Origin: Mikania micrantha
Taxonomy: Eukaryota; Streptophyta; Magnoliopsida; Asterales; Asteraceae
Length of the DNA stretch: 64,000 bases
Assembly (NCBI GenBank): GCA_009363875.1
Contig: CM018680.1
Coordinates: 15,943,608-16,007,607 of the forward strand
Direction of reading: 5' to 3'
Shown here: one piece after another, positions 1 to 11,697 of the stretch
Layout: every line of letters starts with the position of its first letter
Position numbering within the stretch: the stretch's first letter is position 1
Position numbers and translations under genes: made by a program
Notes under the pieces: generated by a model
The model's database searches: none
Told to the model about the DNA's origin: nothing
Seen by the model: only the letters and a program-made list of their open reading frames with translations

Positions 1-1176
1 TTGCACTTGTAGAACCATCAAAATTTGGTTATTTTACTTGTTTATACTCAAGTAGGAGTTGCAAACTATTAGGGACCAAGCAAGGATATTTATAGTTTTT
101 TCAAGAGGAAAAATATTGGTTTCTTGGGCGATGTGGGATGATTTTTAAAGAGAATTCGCGTCTTACAATCGTCAACAAACATCAAACTTGTTTTCGCGAT
201 CCCTACTTCGTTATAACTCCGTTTTGCGAACGATTTTTGCCCACGTTCATCGTTTTCAGAGTACTGTCATATGGAAGAGAGTAATCCAACATTCATGGTG
301 TTGAGAATTGGGTTTAAACTTTGGATCTTGGCGTGAGTCAATGGTTACGTTCTCAAATTTTTGTTTGTAATTCTTGCTTCGTTTGGGCTTGGTTTTATGC
401 ATCGTTTGAACGTAGTTTCTCATTAGTATACTAGCATATATAGAAGATTTGGGTGGTCCAAAATGTTAGTTCGAGGATTGGGAAATGTTGGCTAAATAGT
501 CACCCGAAATTTATCTTATGTCAAAACTAAGAATCCTACCTATAGAGCTTCTTACTTGCTATCCTTTACATCTAAGTCTTACAAAACACAATGTCCTATA
601 TTATGATATGTATATAGTATAAGTTGGATGATGATATGGCAAGGATATGAGTTTTAGGTGTGTTCACGAAGTCTCCAACGTTTTTTATCAACCTAAGTCT
701 TAGTTCTTGAGAGATGGATAGTTGGTATAAGATGAATGAAGCAAAGACCGAATGAGAAGGAGAAAAGAAGATGAATTTTGGTAATCCCTATAGTTATGAA
801 TTTCTCTCATTTATAATCCAGAGATTTTTTTTAGGTTATGTTTATGTTTAGGTCTCGAAAATTGTAAGATTGGCCCGTTAAATTTTGTAGTTTAACTTTT
901 TAAGTTAAAATCATTTATAAAAACTTATACACTTTATTTATAACATTTATAACCTTACACTTTATATAATTAATTTCAATTAATTAAATCTTCTATTCAT
1001 TTCATTTTTTTGTTAATAGAATTCACATATAAATATATTTATGAGTTGTATTTCATTTAAGTATATATATCTTCGTGTATATGTGTTTGGGTTTACGAAT
1101 ACAACTATCCAAAGCATGTTATAAACTATGTTTTATTATGTACGAGTATAATTATAATAAAATAGAAAATTGAAAA
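1..1176. other. Intergenic AT-rich sequence, no gene seen
   Basis: No convincing reading frame is visible on either strand. Positions 170-300 loosely resemble the promoter-distal part of the E2 LTR (compare 59935-60010: a 'cgttttgcccacgttcat'-like string and neighbouring words). It may be an old LTR remnant of a related family. The rest is AT-rich and unassigned. Confidence 0.4.
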
Positions 1177-1230
1177 CCATAGGGATTACAACTAGTTGCT
1201 AAAGGCTTTACTCAAAGGCCTGGAGTTATA
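1177..1230 (+). pseudogene. Ty1/copia reverse transcriptase fragment, 5' part
   Basis: Translation gives the copia RT signature LVAKGFTQRPGV, preceded by an in-frame stop. The following RT residues are missing here and reappear at 1618-1626 (Asp-Tyr-Asn) and at 10778 onward. Two later insertions explain the gap: an unclassified 390-bp segment and then the gypsy element E1. The match to the copia RT motif is seen in the sequence. The order of insertions is inferred from nesting. Confidence 0.75.
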
Positions 1231-1619
1231 CCTGACAATCTTGACCCATAGCAAGATAAATGGATAGAAATGGGTAAACAATTATGGCATTTTGGGCTTA
1301 AATAGGCAACACTATAACATAGTATGGGTTGAGATGGGTAACATCTCAACACAAAGCGGGTCAACATGGGCAACTTAAAAACCATGTAAGCATAATAGAT
1401 TTCAATAGGTAAAAATGATCAATAGTATATTTAATGAGAAAATCGTTACAGATTATTCAAATAAACTATTGTTTAGTTACAACTCATTTTAACTTGAGCG
1501 AAATAGATTATTTTTATAAAACGACCCATTTAAACCCAAACGGATTTTGCTTAAAACTCGTCTTGACCCGACCCATCCTAACCTGCACTCGTTATGACCC
1601 GTTATCCAACTCCAGCAGA
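1231..1619. repeat. Unclassified ~390-bp insertion inside the copia relic
   Basis: This segment sits between the copia codons for Gly-Val and Asp-Tyr-Asn. It is bounded by TTATA at 1226-1230 and again at 1620-1624, which could be a 5-bp target duplication. It has scattered GACCC / GGGT words but no clear terminal inverted repeats and no coding capacity. I cannot assign a superfamily. It predates E1, because E1 inserted at its right-hand edge. Confidence 0.45.
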
Positions 1620-1626
1620 TTATAAT

Positions 1627-2662
1627 TGTCACACCCCCTGCGCCGAGTGCGGAATCCACGGCGCGGTGACGATCGATGGTTGAATCATGCACAAGTATTG
1701 AATAAGAACAACCACAATGCATTACTAAATTTCATAAAGATTAGACCATTGTTTAGTTACAGACAATCTATCTATCTTCCCAAAAGAATAACAACTACAG
1801 ACCCAAAAATATTGTTTACAAAATAAGACTCAAACAAGACAATTAAACAATCAGGATTAAGTGTGTTTCTAAACCCATCCTAGCTTGTTTCTTCATCTTG
1901 TTCTATCTTAAAACGGTCTCCTTAGTTGTCCTTTAGAATGTCTTAAACCTGATTACCTGAAACACGTTAAAAGAAACTGTCAACTACAAAAGTAGTTGGT
2001 GAGAACAATAGGTTTAACATTTGTAAATATGAATTTTGCATTGTAAGGCATATGTATAAAGCAATGAATGAAAATACATGGATGGTTGCAACCCAAACTA
2101 ACATCAAGTAAGAATAACGTGTGCAAACAGTCAAAAGACTGTTTACTAGAGAAGCCAACGAACAATCAAGTCCCAAACTACGTTTGGAGTCTGAAAATAA
2201 TAGTCAGCAACTACATCCAACACGAGCTGTACTAACGAGCTTACTCAGAAGACAACTCCGTGTTGAGTGACCCGGTCAATATGACTCATGCTGGTAAACT
2301 TAATTAGCAGCAATTTCATATTTACCGTACTGCAACCAATTCTGCAGTTAGCTTTTAAAACAAATTTAAAGGCTAACTCCAGATTTGGCGTAACCAAATG
2401 TGTCCCGATTTTCCTTGTTGTGATCACCCAGTACTAACGTTAAAAGAATAAGAATATGTGTCTTGATGTGTGTATAAGTTAGTTCACAACGATGAACACC
2501 ATGCTTTTGGATACTTTGATTTGAAACCTTTGATTGAATGCCTTATTTGATTACCATGATTTGAAAACCTTGTTTGAATACCATGAATTGAAATCCTTTG
2601 ATAGAATACCACCATGAAAACTATTGATTGAAAACCTTGATTTAATACTGAAAATATTGTCC
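1627..2662 (-). repeat. E1 3' LTR, truncated
   Basis: It matches 7545-8580 almost base for base, from TGTCACACC through the shared 'tattgtcctt'. Beyond 2662 the sequence turns directly into antisense pol, whereas the other LTR continues for 2.2 kb. What remains is the U5-side part of the LTR, including the hairpin at 1981-1998. The promoter-bearing part is missing. Confidence 0.92.
1981..1998. other. LTR hairpin, E1 3' LTR copy
   Basis: Perfect inverted repeat CAACTAC - AAAA - GTAGTTG, followed directly by GTGAG. It is identical to 7899-7916. Analogous hairpins with different stem sequences occur in the solo LTR (39390) and E4 (61343). Confidence 0.7.
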
Positions 2663-5600
2663 TTCTTCATTCCGGGCCACCAATATGATGTCCTCAAGTC
2701 TTGGTACATCTTATCGGCCCCTGGATGAACTGAGTATCGCGACTTATGAGCCTCATCACAGAGTAGTGTGCGCAATTCTTCTGACCTTGGAATCCACATG
2801 CGACCGTTGAAGTATAAGACCCCATCAGCTCGAGGTTCTAGTTTACCCTCAACTCCGCAGTCTAAGTCTGCTTTTAGTTTATTGTCGATTACTACTTGTT
2901 GTTGTGCAATACGGATCAGATCTTTCAAGTTTGGTTGTGTGTTAATGGCTCTTACTCGAATTGGTTTGACTGGTTCCTTACGACTAAGAGCATCCGCCAC
3001 CACATTGGCTTTACCCGGGTGGTAACGAATCTCACAGTCATAATCAGTTAGAAGCTCAACCCAACGCCGTTGTCTCATGTTGATTTCTTTCTGATTGAGA
3101 ATGTGTTGCAGGCTCTTGTGGTCCGTATAGATGACACATTTAGTACCATAAAGGTAGTGCCTCCAAATCTTCAATGCAAAGACCACAACCCCTAACTCAA
3201 GGTCATGAGTAGTATAATTCTTCTCGTGAACCTTAAGCTATCTAGAAGCATACGCAATCACCTTGTCTCGTTGCATAAGTACGCATCCAAGACCAAGGTT
3301 TGAAGCATCACAGTAGACAATGAAATCATCATTGCCCTCTAGAAGGCTAAGGATAGGGGAGTCGCATAACTTCTGTTTAAGAAGTTGAAATGCATCTTCT
3401 TGTTTCTGCCCCATATAAACGCTTGACTTTTCTGAGTTAGAGTGGTAAGTGGCAAGGCGATATTTGAAAAATTTGCGATGAACCTTCTGTAATAGCCTGC
3501 CAGACCCAAAAATGAAAGAATCTCTGTTGGAGTAGATGGGGTAGTCCAGTTCTTGATCGCCTCAATCTTTGCTGGATCTACATGAATCCCATCCTTGTTT
3601 ATGACATGCCCTAAGAAGTGAACCTCTTTTAGCCAAAATTCACACTTTGAAAATTTAGCATAAAGTTGCTCATCTCTTAGTAACTTCAAGACTTTCCTCA
3701 AATGATCCTTATGTTCTTGCTCCGTTTTGGAATAAATCAGTATATCATCAATGAAGACGATAATAAATTGATCCAAGTATGGCATGCAGACTCGATTCAT
3801 TAAGTCCATGAACACTGCCGGTGCATTGGTCAGTCCAAACGGCATAACCACGAACTCGTAGTGTCCATATCGAGTCCTAAACGCAGTCTTGGGTATATCC
3901 TCATCATTTACTCGCAACTGATGATACCTGGACCGTAAGTCGATCTTAGAGAAGCAAGTCGCTCCCTGTAATTGATCAAACAAATCATCGATCCTAGATA
4001 GAGAGTATCTGTTCTTGATTGTCAACTTGTTTAGCTCACGATAGTCGATGCACATACGAAATGAACCATCTTTTTTCTTGACAAAGATAACCGGAGCTCC
4101 CCATGGAGAGAAACTCGGTCTAATGAATCCTTTGTCTAGAAGTTCTTGAAGTTGACTAGACAGTTCTTGCATCTCAGACGGTGCTAATCGATATGGTGAC
4201 TTCGCCACTGGGTTTGCTCCAGGGACGAGATCGATTCTAAACTCCACTTGTCTGATCGGTGGTAGTCCAGGCAAGTCTTCTGGAAATACATCCGGATATT
4301 CTCTGATGACCGGAACGTCTCCAACTGTTTTCTTTTCAGGCTTCTTCTCTACCACGTGTGCCAGGAACGCCCAGTACTTCTTCTGCAGGTACTTCCTAGC
4401 CTTAATGCACAACACAATCTTCAATCCGCGGCCGGGTTTCTCGCCGTAAACTCGCATCATTTCGCCGGATGGTAGGGGAATTCGAATAAGTTTCTCCGAG
4501 CATACGATTTCGTCATTGTTTTTGGATAACCAATCCATTCCCACTACGATTTCGAAGCTTCCGAGTGTCATAGGAAAAAGATTGATGAGGAAAAGATGAT
4601 CGTTTAATCTTAATTCACAATCACGAGTTATTGAATTCACTAATATGGTCTTACCATCCGCTACTTCTACGGTGTAAGGAGCAGTAAGTATAGATGGTTG
4701 TATATTAAACAGGGAAGCAGTATTAGTAGAGACAAAACTTTTATCGGCACCAGTGTCAAATATGATAGAAACATAGTGATCATTAATAAGAAATGTACCC
4801 GTGACGACTGCCGGTTCCTCGCGTGCTTCGGTAGCTCCGATAACAAAGGCACGAGCAATAGTAGTTGTAGCGGCATTGTTAAGTTTCGGGCACTGGTTTT
4901 TGAAGTGTCCCTCTGCTCCACATTTATAACAGGCCCTTCCACCAGTAGTAGAAGGAATAGCGGTGGCAGTTGTAGCAGCAGCAAGATGAGTAGCTCGGCA
5001 CGTAGCTGCCAAGTGTCCGAACCGCCCACACTTGAGACATTTTCTGCATGGAATAGTGGGTAGGTGATGGTATTGGCATTTGGTGCAAAGTGGGTACGGG
5101 CCAGTATAAGGCTTTCTGGCCATAGCAGGTTGTGGAACAGCAGTGATGGGAGTGACTTGAGTGGGTGTAGCTGCAGTTAAGGCTGCATAGTTCTTGATTA
5201 TCCTCTGTTTCTGCTTCTTCTTCTTGGGTTGATTCTGTTCAGGCTTCTTGCCTTCATCCTTTTGTGCTCTCTTGTACCCTTTTCGAATGAGCACACCAGC
5301 CTTGACATATTCTTCAGTAAGAGCAGCGCCAAGATGAATTGCCGCCTCCAGAGTAGCAGGGTTACTCCCCATAACAGTTCCCCTGATAACTAGGGGTAAG
5401 CCTTCAATGTACTTCTCTATCCTGCGGGATAGAGGAGTAACTAGATGTGGCATTAGAATACACAACTCATGGAAACGAGTTGTATATTTCGCGCTTTCGC
5501 CACTGTCTTGGACCAAGTTCCACATCTCAACCTCGAGTTTCTTCAGTTCATGTCGTGGACAAAACTGCTCCACAAGTAAGTTCTTGAAACCTTCCCACAA

Positions 5601-6033
5601 TAAGGCCAAAGCAACTTCTAGTCCTCTGGTGTTCTTCTCAGAATTTCACCAGATGAGTGCGCCTTTGTGAAAAGCGCTTGAAGCCATCTTAACCTTCAGA
5701 TTTTCCGGACATCCTGTGAAGTCGAGGATATCCTCAATGCTCTCCAGCCATTGTAGCAGGCCGGTACCTCCCTCAGTACCAGCGTACTTAGGAGGCTTAG
5801 CATCATTGAACTGCTTGAAAGTGAAGGTAGTAGTTGTTAGTATTTGAGTTGTTTGCGGAATCACTGGTACTTCCCCGAAGATTCTGGGTGATATCAGTGA
5901 CCATACCTGGGATGACATCCCTCATGTGTATAGCGATGGCCTGTGCAATTTTGTTAGTCTCATCATCGTTGCCACTTGTTGAACCCCCTCCGTTGGGGTG
6001 ACGTCGAGGAGGCATTCTACGAATAGAAGCCAC
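2663..6033 (-). pseudogene. E1 gag-pol polyprotein, broken
   Basis: The ATG at 6033 opens a Gag N-terminus (76 codons). A frameshift near 5830 moves the frame to one that runs to 3339 apart from a TGA at 5646-5648, where the family has Trp. Visible in order: Gag core; two CCHC knuckles (CLKCGRFGHLAATC and CYKCGAEGHFKNQC, about 5045-4875); protease FDTGADKSF; RT with CIDYRELN, MPFGLTNAP and FIDDILIYS. Another frameshift lies near 3410 and a TAG at 3238-3240. RNase H (YTDHKSLQH, ADALSRK) and the start of the integrase zinc region (HPGADKMYQ, WWPGMKKD) follow. The frame then ends at the deletion junction at 2662/2663. Gag forms particles, and protease, RT/RNase H and integrase process, copy and insert the element. 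Integrase core and any chromodomain are absent. The knuckle and RT motifs fit a Tekay/Del chromovirus. Confidence 0.92.
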
Positions 6034-7528
6034 AAGTGGGTCAGCAATGAGGAAGGATACAATTGAATTTACATGATAAAGTTAGTGATATGTTCATACT
6101 ACTAATATTATCTTTCAATTGTAATATGAGCAAGCACACAAGGTCAGTTAACATAAAATTAGTTAACCTTTAGCATGCTTCTCATATGATTGTATATGAT
6201 GTCTCATGATTTCACTCCACCAAATCTACACTGACACTTTCCCATAATACCGAAGATAGCTTATGTATAGGGCATACGAAAGGGTCAAGCAACCTGCCAG
6301 CCCAGCCGCCAGCCCACCACCGCTTCGATATACTACGATCATGCCCTTGCTAGCATTTGGCAACACGGTTGTACTGATTTCCAAGTATCTTCCATTGATT
6401 AAGAATTCCATGATTTTTGATCACTGAACTATGATTGAATCTATGGTTGATTTATGATTGAATTATGTGTGCACCTACTAACAATTGTTAACATGTAGAA
6501 CTAAATCATATATGTGCTTTACATTTTCCTCGTTAACCTATGTTAGTAAGTACTAAGCATGTAATCACTTAAGACTACATAATATGATTGTTCACCTGAT
6601 TGATTCACACACAATGATTGACTCATCTATGATTGATTTACGCACTTGATTGATTCATTTTTGATTAATTCACACAACGATTGTATCTCAAATGGTTGTA
6701 TCTCATATGTTTGACTAATGTTTAATGATTCCAGTTGCCCCTGGATCTTCACTTCAAATACGAACGCCGAATTCCCCCTGTCATACTGAAGTTAGTTTAT
6801 ATATAGGGCATACGTAGGGTCAAGCTAACTGCCTGCCCAGCCGACATCCCACCACCACTGCAGGATGCCAGAGTTTGGCCGCCGTTTGTATTTGAAGCTA
6901 GGATCCCAACTCTTGATTGATTATGATTGATTCATGATTGTCTCTTGAACTATGAATATGATTATGATTGTCTAAACCGAGGTTCATGATTTACTAAAAA
7001 TCAGGACCTTAGGTTAATTAACCTAGGTTCCCAATACTTACAGTATGGAATATAATGATCTCCTTGTGTGAACTTCAACTAAAGAATGCTATTACACAGA
7101 TTCTAAGTTATGAAGTCCTAATGATGATGAATACATGATGATGATAACATAATGAGAATTTCAGATCAAAGATACTAAGAATACAGATCTTTGCCTCTGA
7201 AATCCTGGAATGAACTCTGATTGAGAATTCCAGATCAAGGATACTAAGAATACAGACCCTTGCCTCTGAAATCCTTTAATGAATATGCATTGAGGAATTT
7301 AATTTGGTTTCTAAAGTTATAGAATTCCAAATTTAATCCCTTGACTTTTAACCAACTCTGAAAAGTATAGTCCCTAAGATCATTCAAGCTAATTGTAGAC
7401 TTAATGCTTAACTTAAGTTTACTTAGATCCTAAGTATCATCAAGCCTATAGCACTTAGTCCTATTGGGTAGCTTAGGTTATAGTCTAGGTCGTTAATTAT
7501 TGGGTTTTTCCTAGTTCTCTACAACCTT
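6034..7528 (-). other. E1 5' leader with internal repeats
   Basis: This is noncoding sequence between the primer-binding site and gag. It holds two degenerate copies of a ~110-130-bp module (6227-6360 and 6770-6885) that also occurs in the LTR at 10487-10620; each contains 'tatagggcatac'. A ~76-bp tandem duplication lies around 7150-7300 ('gatactaagaatacaga' twice). Stretches near 6590-6720 and 6905-6960 are rich in TGATTGATT. No functional ORF is seen. Confidence 0.75.
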
Positions 7529-7541
7529 GGCTCTGATACCA
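7529..7541 (-). promoter_or_regulatory. E1 primer-binding site (tRNA-iMet type)
   Basis: The minus strand reads TGGTATCAGAGCC three bases from the LTR end. This is the standard plant initiator-Met tRNA primer site for gypsy elements and confirms the minus orientation. Confidence 0.9.
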
Positions 7542-7545
7542 ACCT

Positions 7546-7590
7546 GTCACACCCCCTGCGCCGCGTGCGGAATCCATGGCGCGGTGACGA
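7546..7590. other. LTR-terminal hairpin, E1
   Basis: GTCAC at the very LTR end pairs with GTGAC about 40 bases inside, and an inner GCGCC pairs with GGCGC. The loop contains GCGGAA. E2 (57778) and E4 (61065) have equivalent structures with other stem sequences. Confidence 0.6.
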
Positions 7591-7898
7591 TCGATGGTTG
7601 AATCATGCACAAGTATTGAATAAGAACAAACACAATGCATTACTAAATTTCATAAAGATTAGACCATTGTTTAGTTACAGACAATCTATCTATCTTCCCA
7701 AAAGAATGACAACTACAGACCCAAAAATATTGTTTACAAAATAAGACTCAAACAAGAGAATTAAACAATCAGGATTAAGTGTGTTTCTAAACCCAACCTA
7801 GCTTGTTTCTTCATCTTGTTCTATCTTAAAACGGTCTCCTTAGTTGTCCTTTAGAATGTCTTAAACCTGATTACCTGAAACACGTGAAAAGTAACTGT

Positions 7899-7916
7899 CA
7901 ACTACAAAAGTAGTTG
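7899..7916. other. LTR hairpin, E1 5' LTR copy
   Basis: CAACTAC - AAAA - GTAGTTG, followed by GTGAG. It lies 354 bases from the integrase-facing LTR end. Confidence 0.75.
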
Positions 7917-9270
7917 GTGAGAACAATAGGTTTAACATTTGTAAATATAAATTTTGCATTGTAAGGCATATGTATAAAGCAATGAATGAAAATACATGGA
8001 TGGTTGCAACCCAAACTAACATCAAGTAAGAATAACGTGTGCAAACAGTCAAAAGACTGTTTACTAGAGAAGCCAACAAACAATCAAGTCCCAAACTACG
8101 TTTGGAGTCTGAAAATAATAGTCAGCAACTACATCCAACACGAGCTGTACTAACGAGCTTACTCAGAAGACAACTCCGTGTTGAGTGACCCGGTCAATAT
8201 GACTCATGCTGGTAAACTTAATTAGCAGCAATTTCATATTTACCGTACTGCAACCAATTCTGCAGTTAGCTTTTAAAACAAATTTAAAGGCTAACTCCAG
8301 ATTTGGCGTAACCAAATGTGTCCCGCTTTCCCTTGTTGTGATCACCCAGTACTAACGTTAAAAGAATAAGAATATGTGTCTTGATGTGTGTATAAGTTAG
8401 TTCACAACGATGAACACCATGCTTTTGGATACTTTGATTTGAAACCTTTGATTGAATGCCTTATTTGATTACCATGATTTGAAAACCTTGTTTGAATACC
8501 ATGAATTGAAATCCTTTGATAGAATACCACCATGAAAACTATTGATTGAAAACCTTGATTTAATACTAAAAATATTGTCCTTGTATAATAACAAGGTTTG
8601 TAAAATATTATTTTATCGAAAGCAAAAGATTATAGTAAAGAGTTTATAAAACTTATTCTTTAAATGTGTTTAGCATTTATAAACCATTTGGTGTAAAATG
8701 GTTGTGAAACAGTTTAGAGACCTTTTATAAAACCTTTAGTAGAAATTATTTAACAGTTGATAAATCCATTAAAACAGTTGATAAATCCCTTTTAAATACA
8801 TGACAAATCCTTTAAAATAGTTGAGAATCCCTTGAATTTGTAAAATGAACCTGTAACAGTTGAACAATACCATGAATCCTGTATATGAAGTATGTTTTGC
8901 ATATAAAATGTTTGGTCACGTGTTCCACCCCAAAACAGTTATAAAACGGTAAAAGAGGGGCTAATGTTCTCACCTGACAGTAGTAGACTCTGAACCAGAA
9001 CAAGTAGCAAGTAGCAAACAAGACTTCTAACTGGTTCCTATATCATTGTAATCATACATAGAATATAAGATTTGTGATATTGTACTCTTTAATTGATTGA
9101 TTGACTTGTGTTATAATGATCCTAATTAACCATTGAATAACCTGTTTTTACGTTTAAAAGTGTTGTGCGAATCCTGATTGAATACTTGTGTTTCAATTTA
9201 GGCTATCAAGAAAAAGGTGGCAATTTGGTTTAAATTCTAGGTTTGTTATCCCTAGGATCAGCGAACCTTA

Positions 9271-9666
9271 TGGTTCGTCTACACTAGGTTCGGCAATATC
9301 CATCCAAGGTTCGCAGACCTGGGGTTCGGCCGCCCTAGGTTCGTTCAGCTCTTTAGGTTCGCCCGAACCTAGAGGTTCGTTCACCTCTCAGGTTCGCCAG
9401 AACCTATAGGCTCGTTGCCTCTTTGGTTCGCTGAAACCAGAGGTTCGTTCGCCTCTCAGGTTCGCCGGAACCTAAAGGTTCGTCACCCCTTAGGTTCGCC
9501 AGAACCTAGAGGTTCGCTCAGTTGATAGGTTCGTCGCCCTGCAGGTTCGTCCGAATGAGACGTTCGTCTCCCTGCAGGTTCGCCTGAGTGAAGGTTCGTC
9601 GCCCCTTTGGTTCGTCTGAATATAAGGTTCGGCTGGGTAACAGGTTCGGCTGGGTAACAGGTTCGC
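9271..9666. repeat. GGTTCG minisatellite-like array in the E1 LTR
   Basis: I count 22 exact GGTTCG words in about 400 bases, spaced mostly 15-22 bases apart. Several are arranged as imperfect palindromes such as GGTTCGCCAGAACC. The array lies inside the LTR and is absent from the truncated partner. It shows no codon-like constraint. Confidence 0.85.
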
Positions 9667-10080
9667 CTGATCGGGATTCAGCTATGGATTTTGTAAAAGT
9701 CACGATTTAGCCACAATAGATGGCGATTTTTAGTGGGTATTCATGCGTAAACTCATCTAGAACGTGTAAGAATCAAAATGGTGTGTTAAAACTCGGTTTT
9801 AAAAGAAAGAAGATGATGAATAGTAGAATACCCTTGAATCCGTAACTTCTCTCTACGATTCCAACCAGAATCCTTCGAATTATCTCCGATCCTTTGTACT
9901 CCTAGATTCCTTTCGTCGAGAGGATCGTTTTGATATACTATAAGCGCGATTTGGTGAAGTATTGAAGAAGATCTTGGTGTTTTAATGGAGGTTTTGTAGG
10001 GAGAGAAAGGGTAAACGAATTTTTTAGAGAGAGAGAGACTTTAGGGCTGCAATAAATGAAGAAATGAAGGGAATTAAGAG

Positions 10081-10089
10081 CTTTTATGC
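10081..10089 (-). promoter_or_regulatory. Putative TATA box of the E1 LTR
   Basis: The minus strand reads GCATAAAAG. About 30-40 bases further in element sense comes a CT-rich stretch, as in many plant mRNA leaders. It is placed where U3/R should be for minus-strand transcription. Confidence 0.4.
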
Positions 10090-10777
10090 CCCGGGTGGTT
10101 CCCCGTGTGTTCGGTCTCGCTCGGTGTCGGTTTCGCGTATTTTTACGTACACGTCGTTACGATTACATAATTGAATATTTTAGATTGTAAAATATATTTC
10201 TTGAATTATTTGTGATGAGTTTCAAAATTGTAAAACGAAAATAAAATATTTTCCTTATGTTTATTTGTTCGTTCGAAATCCGACCGTTAAACGAATTTAA
10301 TTACGTGTATACCCGCAATTGCGTACGTTTTTCAGTCGTATTATTTATTTATTGCCGTTTACTCGTAATTATAAGTTCAACATTCGTATCTTTATGGATC
10401 GTCACCCATAACTATGCTCAGTCTCGCCTACATATTACGATTTTGTTTAAATAATTTGTTTGTCATACTATTTGTCATAACACTACACACTAACACTATC
10501 CCATTATACCGAACGCAGTATATGTATAGGGCATACCCAGAGTCCAGCTAACTGCCTTATCTACGCCAGCCCACCACTGTTTCGATATAATACAATACTG
10601 TTCTTGTCTAGCGTAATCGACTGTAAATAAATAATACATACATGTTCCCAATTAAATAATATCCTATAACACCCAAACACAAACATGAACACATGAATCA
10701 CATTGACTGATTGAATATACATACACATTGTTCTATCACTGTTTATGACTACCATGACTAAATGCACATATGTTACA

Positions 10778-11430
10778 ATAATGAAGTATTTTCACGTGTG
10801 GTAAAACATTCTTCTATTAGATTCAAGTTAGCTATTGTTGCCAAGTATGATTTGGAGCTTGATCAATTAGTTGTAAAAACATTTCTTCATTGAAATTTGG
10901 ATGAAACTATCTATATGAATCAACCAATTGGGTTTGAAAAATCTGGTTAGGAAGATAAAGTGTGTTTATTGAAGAAGTCGGTTAAAGCAATCATATAGGC
11001 AATGGTATTTGAGATTTGTATCACAAAATTTACAAAAAAAGTTCTTATTATACTGTGTTTATTTCAGAAAGTGATAGTGGTGAATTTGCGAATTTGCTTC
11101 TTTATGTTGATAATACGTTGATTGCAAGCAAACACAGTAGTGATACTGAAGCAGTTAAGGAAGCTTTGTGGTTAAAAGGATTTGTTATTGATGTGGGTGT
11201 TATTGCTTATAATGCAATGATTTTTTGTGATAATTAAATGGTGGTGATATTGTCCAAAAATGCAATGTTTCATGAAAGAAATAAACATATAAATGTAAGA
11301 CTGCATTTTATAATAGATGTAGTAAATCCAAAGCAAGTTGAAGTTTGTTCTGTAAGTACGAATGATGATGTTGCTAATAAGTTTGCCTTGGAGTTTCAGC
11401 ATTGTTTAAGGCTGCTTTGTATTGAATGAC
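10778..11430 (+). pseudogene. Ty1/copia RT-RNase H relic, 3' part
   Basis: Translation resumes with NEVFSRVVKHSSIR, then a Leu-Asp-Gln-Leu segment, YMNQPIGFE and KVCLLKKS, with three in-frame stops (after FLH, after KSG, and near 10997). A frame change leads to LLLYVDNTLIASK, the RT active-site region (family YVDD; here YVDN, a lost catalytic Asp). A deletion then brings in RNase H C-terminal sequence: IFCDN, LSKNAMFHERNKHINVR, HFI and FQHCLRLLCIE. It is the continuation of the fragment at 1177-1230. It is non-functional. Confidence 0.88.
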
Positions 11431-11697
11431 TTTGTTAATAGGTAGTCAAGAACTAAGTGTTTAGTAATCTTAGTTGAAGTCTTTTGGTTCGTATTTTTTT
11501 TCTTCTTGTATGCTCAATAAGATTCATCAAATTTCAAATTCTTTAATTGTTGATTTTTGTTAATTTCTTAAGATAGTTCAATTTCAATGCCGCTATACTC
11601 AATAATACCTATGCGTATAAACTATTTATAAACCATGAAAAACGACTTTCACATCTATATGCATGTGAATTAATAACAAAATTATGAAATAAATAAA

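Larger units (their letters stand above)
1627..10777 (-). mobile_element. E1: Ty3/gypsy LTR retrotransposon (Tekay/Del-like), deleted
   Basis: The element reads on the minus strand. It starts TGTCAC at 1627 and ends TTACA at 10777, with TSD ATAAT at 1622-1626 and 10778-10782. Removing it and one TSD copy restores the copia RT frame (Asp-Tyr-Asn then Glu-Val-Phe-Ser), which fixes both boundaries independently. Order in element sense: 5' LTR 10777-7545, tRNA-iMet primer site, 1.5-kb leader, gag, protease, RT, RNase H, start of integrase, then truncated 3' LTR 2662-1627. A deletion removed most of integrase, the polypurine tract and about 2.2 kb of the 3' LTR. The shared 1.04 kb of the two LTRs differs at roughly a dozen sites by eye, so the insertion looks young. 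It carries nonsense and frameshift lesions and cannot be autonomous. Confidence 0.93.
7545..10777 (-). repeat. E1 5' LTR, full length (3.2 kb)
   Basis: It begins TGTCACACC on the plus strand next to the primer site and ends TTACA next to TSD ATAAT. It contains a terminal hairpin (7546-7590), the CAACTAC hairpin (7899-7916), short TTGA-rich repeats (8430-8570), a GGTTCG array (9271-9666), a TATA-like site (10081-10089) and a module shared with the leader (10487-10620). Only its first 1036 bases survive in the partner LTR. Confidence 0.9.

Noticed and set aside
4667..5063. Two 120-codon ORFs overlapping E1 gag-pol in other frames
   Set aside because: Shadows of the real minus-strand frame: low-complexity Leu-rich or Ser-rich translations with no motif.
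6226..6411. 61-codon minus-strand ORF in the E1 leader
   Set aside because: It overlaps a repeated noncoding module that has no conserved frame in its other copies.
7529..7541. A tRNA gene suggested by the CTCTGATACCA string (also at 57761)
   Set aside because: It is only the 3' terminal tRNA complement used as primer-binding site. There is no cloverleaf around it.
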